Positions 62,647 through 64,000 of a stretch of DNA of 64,000 bases are shown here, one piece after another. A program made the position numbers and the translations under genes. Every line of letters begins with the position of its first letter. Position 1 is the first letter of the stretch. A model generated the notes under the pieces. The model did no database searches. It saw nothing but the letters and a program-made list of their open reading frames with translations, and was not told the DNA's origin. Source of the stretch: Parabacteroides sp. Its GTDB lineage: Bacteria; Bacteroidota; Bacteroidia; Bacteroidales; Tannerellaceae. The stretch spans positions 1-64,000 of the forward strand of contig JAFUOJ010000014.1 of NCBI GenBank assembly GCA_017481945.1, written 5' to 3'.

Positions 62647-63539
62647 ACCTTATTATATATAATACCTGCTACTGAAATATCATCACCACTTCCTTTTTCA
62701 GAGAGAATCGGTAAAAAGTTTTCTATCTCTTGTTTCGCTAGTTTTTCATCTTTTTCCTGAAATGTTTGTAATACTTCCTGATAGAAATCATATAGATCTT
62801 TATCATTGGCAAAGCTATCATCGACACCATCAGTACCCATAAAAATGGCGCGAGGAAAATGATTCTCATGTAGGCAATAACGGAATTTGTCGATTGCATT
62901 CCCATCGCAAAGCGAGGTAGTTACATTCAAAAAACAAGCGTCATCCCAAGGAATGGGTTGGTTAAATGTCCCATCTTCGTAAGCTGCAACGCATTTCCCA
63001 TCTCCAATTTGCAATCCGAACCAAAAGTAACCGGGGTAAACAACTGACGCGATTAAGGTCGTTCCGTATGCTTTTATATAGGATTCTTCCGGATTTGTCT
63101 CATATTTCTTTCGAAACTTTTCGTCCATCAAAAGAAGTTCTTCTGAGGTAAAAGGTCTGTTTCGATAATCTTCGGCGATTTGCTTTTGCCAACCCACAAT
63201 AATACTCTGGGCCAACTGACGCATAAATTGGTCCTTATTGATGAACATTTTTTCGCGTAAGGATTTTGAAGCATTCGGTTTTAAAAAGTTTCCCATGAAC
63301 TCTTTTATTACCTTTATTGTAACTTCTGTTGCTATTTGGGAACCTTGATTGCTCCGAAAATAGTTATTTCCTCCATGTCCATCACAAACAATTGCTATCG
63401 CATATTTCTCTTTATAAGAAGAACCGGAGGCGTCTTGGCAAACTTGGTTTACCTTTTTATGAGACGCCCCAAGGTGAGAACTATGGAAAGCATATAGCTC
63501 TTTACGGTGTTTTTTAAAAGAAATCATCATCAACATCAT
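62643..63539 (-). CDS. PP2C-family serine/threonine phosphatase
   Basis: 298 residues of the PPM/PP2C fold with all metal ligands: QDASG near 36, CDGHGG near 53, MGTDGVDDSF near 235 and SGDDIS near 285, so an active Mn/Mg phosphatase is expected. An insert (about 118-150, Glu/Lys-rich) lies between the motifs. The alternative start at 63527 (MISFKKH) removes a Met-rich extension. It overlaps the VWA gene by 14-26 bases and is coupled to the Sel1 protein gene, so it belongs to the VWA-PP2C operon. This pairing is the phosphatase arm of TerY-P systems. Confidence 0.92.
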   Translation of the reverse strand: MMLMMISFKKHRKELYAFHSSHLGASHKKVNQVCQDASGSSYKEKYAIAIVCDGHGGNNYFRSNQGSQIATEVTIKVIKEFMGNFLKPNASKSLREKMFINKDQFMRQLAQSIIVGWQKQIAEDYRNRPFTSEELLLMDEKFRKKYETNPEESYIKAYGTTLIASVVYPGYFWFGLQIGDGKCVAAYEDGTFNQPIPWDDACFLNVTTSLCDGNAIDKFRYCLHENHFPRAIFMGTDGVDDSFANDKDLYDFYQEVLQTFQEKDEKLAKQEIENFLPILSEKGSGDDISVAGIIYNKV

Positions 63540-64000
63540 CCATATTTTGTGTATTTACATAACTCGTTATTCCATTGATCACAGTATCTGTTTTGGTTCC
63601 ATCTGTCACACCGCTGCTTTTACTATTGACTTGTGAAGAGGTCACACTGACAAATTTGATGATTGCCTTCAAAGCTGATTTATTATGTACTTCAATAACA
63701 GCTTCGCTGTTTCCGGTAAACTCACTTAATACATTTTTATCCGCGTCGTTTCCTATGGCAATTGCAATTTTGATTGCATATTTAAACCAGTTGTTTTTTT
63801 TGATGTTTTCTAATCCATCTTTGTAATTATCTGTAGGCCCCCCGTCGGATAGTAAAATAATTACCGGAGCATACGAACCGGCTGCTTCTTGAAGAAATTG
63901 CTCTTTTGACAACTTGCTGTTCAGTTCATTTAAAGCTTCTCCTAAATTAGTTAGTCCTCCAACTTTTAAATCATTCCAAACAAAATCTTCGGATTCTATA
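63514..64000 (-). CDS. TerY-like von Willebrand factor A protein (5' end outside window)
   Basis: 162 C-terminal residues visible; the frame continues past the right edge (…IESEDFVWNDLKVGG). MIDAS parts seen are the Thr in GGLTNLGEAL and the Asp in LLSDGGPTD; the DxSxS part must lie beyond the edge. After the VWA fold a Ser/Thr-rich linker ends in an acidic tail (DDVDDDFF). TerY-type VWA proteins are partners and substrates in TerY-P phosphorylation systems. First visible gene of the operon, overlapping the PP2C gene. Confidence 0.82.
   Translation of the reverse strand, partial: IESEDFVWNDLKVGGLTNLGEALNELNSKLSKEQFLQEAAGSYAPVIILLSDGGPTDNYKDGLENIKKNNWFKYAIKIAIAIGNDADKNVLSEFTGNSEAVIEVHNKSALKAIIKFVSVTSSQVNSKSSGVTDGTKTDTVINGITSYVNTQNMDDVDDDFF

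Overview
The window is a piece of a Bacteroidales chromosome. Evidence for this: the tmRNA encodes the tag GENNYALAA, which I associate with the Porphyromonas/Parabacteroides side of the order; many genes are preceded by the Bacteroidetes -7 promoter element TAnnTTTG; lpxC is fused to fabZ; there is a SusC/SusD pair, OmpP1/FadL and flotillin/NfeD genes. A Parabacteroides-like genus is my best guess, not a proven assignment. All calls were made by reading; no database was searched.

Layout. 1-1640: the 3' end of a 5S rRNA with its terminator, a secreted esterase, and ssrA (tmRNA). 1677-4271: an AT-rich three-gene operon of a half-size HsdS-like protein, an HsdM-like protein whose catalytic motif IV is degraded, and a small membrane-anchored protein, with no restriction subunit; two near-identical palindromes bracket its promoter. 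4388-8208: a TPR/PD40 protein, NfeD, flotillin FloA and a nucleoside phosphorylase. 8222-13028: a pseudouridine synthase, a metallopeptidase and an outer-membrane barrel protein. 13213-13342: a palindromic minisatellite with an exact 23-bp period, after a DUF4469-type DNA-binding protein. 14329-33841: mostly housekeeping genes, namely ttcA-like, miaA, lpxA, lpxC-fabZ, lpxD, pyrF, prfA, purM, glucosaminidase, cdd, phosphohexomutase, M23 peptidase, EEP-family phosphatase/nuclease, a beta-helix lipoprotein, pepD and an OmpH-like protein. 34211-40562: SusC, SusD and a metallophosphoesterase. 40604-45665: a GC-richer putative iron-uptake cluster (PepSY membrane protein, DUF4374 lipoprotein, TonB receptor) holding a second palindromic 23-bp-period array. 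45818-52926: a DivIC/FtsB-like protein, two tandem Tat-exported Fe-S aldo/keto reductases, a polyferredoxin membrane protein and a LytS/LytTR two-component pair. 53077-58870: dnaX, a DUF1080 protein, queF, OmpP1/FadL and an SGNH hydrolase.

59332 to the right edge is an AT-rich accessory operon on the minus strand and the most unusual part of the window. In transcription order it reads: a TerY-like von Willebrand A protein (cut by the edge), a PP2C phosphatase with all metal ligands, a protein joining a helical module, five Sel1 repeats and a primase-polymerase-like domain, a 54-residue basic protein, and a RES-domain protein ending in the same helical module (about half of 98 residues identical). 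VWA plus PP2C is two thirds of the known TerY-P phosphorylation triad. A RES domain (NAD-degrading toxin family) and a PrimPol domain, both tagged with one shared module, suggest a phospho-regulated stress or defence system whose two effectors dock to a common partner. A kinase would be expected beyond the window; that part is inference.

Two intergenic minisatellites with different sequence but the same hairpin architecture and the same 23-bp period lie immediately behind stop codons, and a related 22-bp-period version sits inside a coding sequence. Together they suggest a family of palindromic tandem elements in this genome.
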